A DNA stretch of 5,453 nucleotides. Source: Pelagibacteraceae bacterium (GTDB lineage: Bacteria > Pseudomonadota > Alphaproteobacteria > Pelagibacterales > Pelagibacteraceae). The stretch is from contig VTPF01000053.1 in NCBI GenBank assembly GCA_008638025.1, forward strand, positions 1 through 5,453, written 5' to 3'. The number at the start of each line of letters is the position of its first letter. Position 1 is the stretch's first letter. Positions 5,314-5,453 of the stretch are shown piece by piece. Under the pieces are notes generated by a model that saw only the letters and a list, made by a program, of their open reading frames with translations, did no database searches and was not told the origin of the DNA. A program made the position numbers and the translations under genes.

Positions 5314-5453
5314 TTACTTGTCTTCTTCTTTTTTCTTTAAAGCTGTTCCAAGTATATCTGCAAGAGAGCTTCCTGATGTAGCTGAACCATATTTTTCCAC
5401 AGCTTCTGCTTGTTGCTGTTTTTCTAGTTCTTTTATAGATAATTTAACTTTTC
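5314..5453 (-). CDS. rpsA: 30S ribosomal protein S1, C-terminal end (start lies beyond right edge)
   Basis: Only the last 45 residues and the TAA stop (5314-5316) are inside the window. The reading frame gives KVKLSIKELE at the start of the visible part, which is the closing strand of an S1/OB domain followed by the conserved SIKxLE. A Gln/Glu-rich helix comes next, then SGSSLADILGTALKKK, which closely follows the usual alphaproteobacterial S1 ending (SGASLGDILG.ALK). S1 helps the ribosome bind mRNA, which matters for messages with weak Shine-Dalgarno sites like those in this cluster. Identity rests on this tail plus the neighbouring ihfB, the standard partner downstream of rpsA. No hairpin terminator is seen after the stop, so some read-through into ihfB is possible. 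Confidence 0.9.
   Translation of the reverse strand, partial: KVKLSIKELEKQQQAEAVEKYGSATSGSSLADILGTALKKKEEDK

Overview
The window is a single tightly packed block of eight genes, all on the minus strand. Read in the direction of transcription (high to low coordinates) they are: the 3' end of rpsA (ribosomal protein S1), ihfB (integration host factor beta / HU family), pyrF (orotidine 5'-phosphate decarboxylase), trpF (phosphoribosylanthranilate isomerase), trpB and trpA (tryptophan synthase beta and alpha), accD (acetyl-CoA carboxylase carboxyltransferase beta), and the 5' part of folC (folylpolyglutamate/dihydrofolate synthase), which runs off the left edge. The order rpsA-ihfB-...-trpF-trpB-trpA-accD-folC is a classic alphaproteobacterial arrangement. 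The DNA is very AT-rich, proteins are lysine/asparagine/isoleucine-rich, and there is almost no spacer DNA. This suggests a streamlined, low-GC alphaproteobacterium of the marine SAR11/HIMB59 sort; that placement is inference from gene order and base composition.

Layout: rpsA ends at 5314, and a 62-base AT-rich gap (5252-5313) is the only non-coding DNA. It holds a possible -10 box and near-matches to the IHF consensus just before ihfB. From ihfB on, every junction overlaps: ihfB/pyrF by 20 bases (pyrF begins with TTG), pyrF/trpF by 1 (TAATG), trpF/trpB by 8, trpB/trpA by 4 (ATGA), trpA/accD by 4 (ATGA), accD/folC by 50. This implies one polycistronic message with translational coupling. The genes serve pyrimidine (pyrF), tryptophan (trpF, trpB, trpA), fatty-acid (accD) and folate (folC) synthesis. 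The remaining trp genes are not here, as is usual in alphaproteobacteria where trpE/G/D/C lie elsewhere.

What stands out is not a new gene but the residues inside these familiar ones. All reading frames are intact, yet several proteins depart from near-invariant motifs. TrpB has Asp at the position of catalytic Glu109, lacks the Gln-His of the GAGQHG loop, the REDL segment, the Asn of GGGSN and the PLP-contacting Ser377. TrpA keeps both catalytic acids but has lost Asp56, and TrpB has lost its salt-bridge partner Lys167, so the textbook alpha-beta allosteric contact is missing from both sides. AccD has lost most of the SASGGARMQE motif except the Gly-Gly pair, and TrpF lacks the GGxG loop. 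Either the lineage evolves very fast or some of these enzymes have shifted function; the sequence alone cannot decide.
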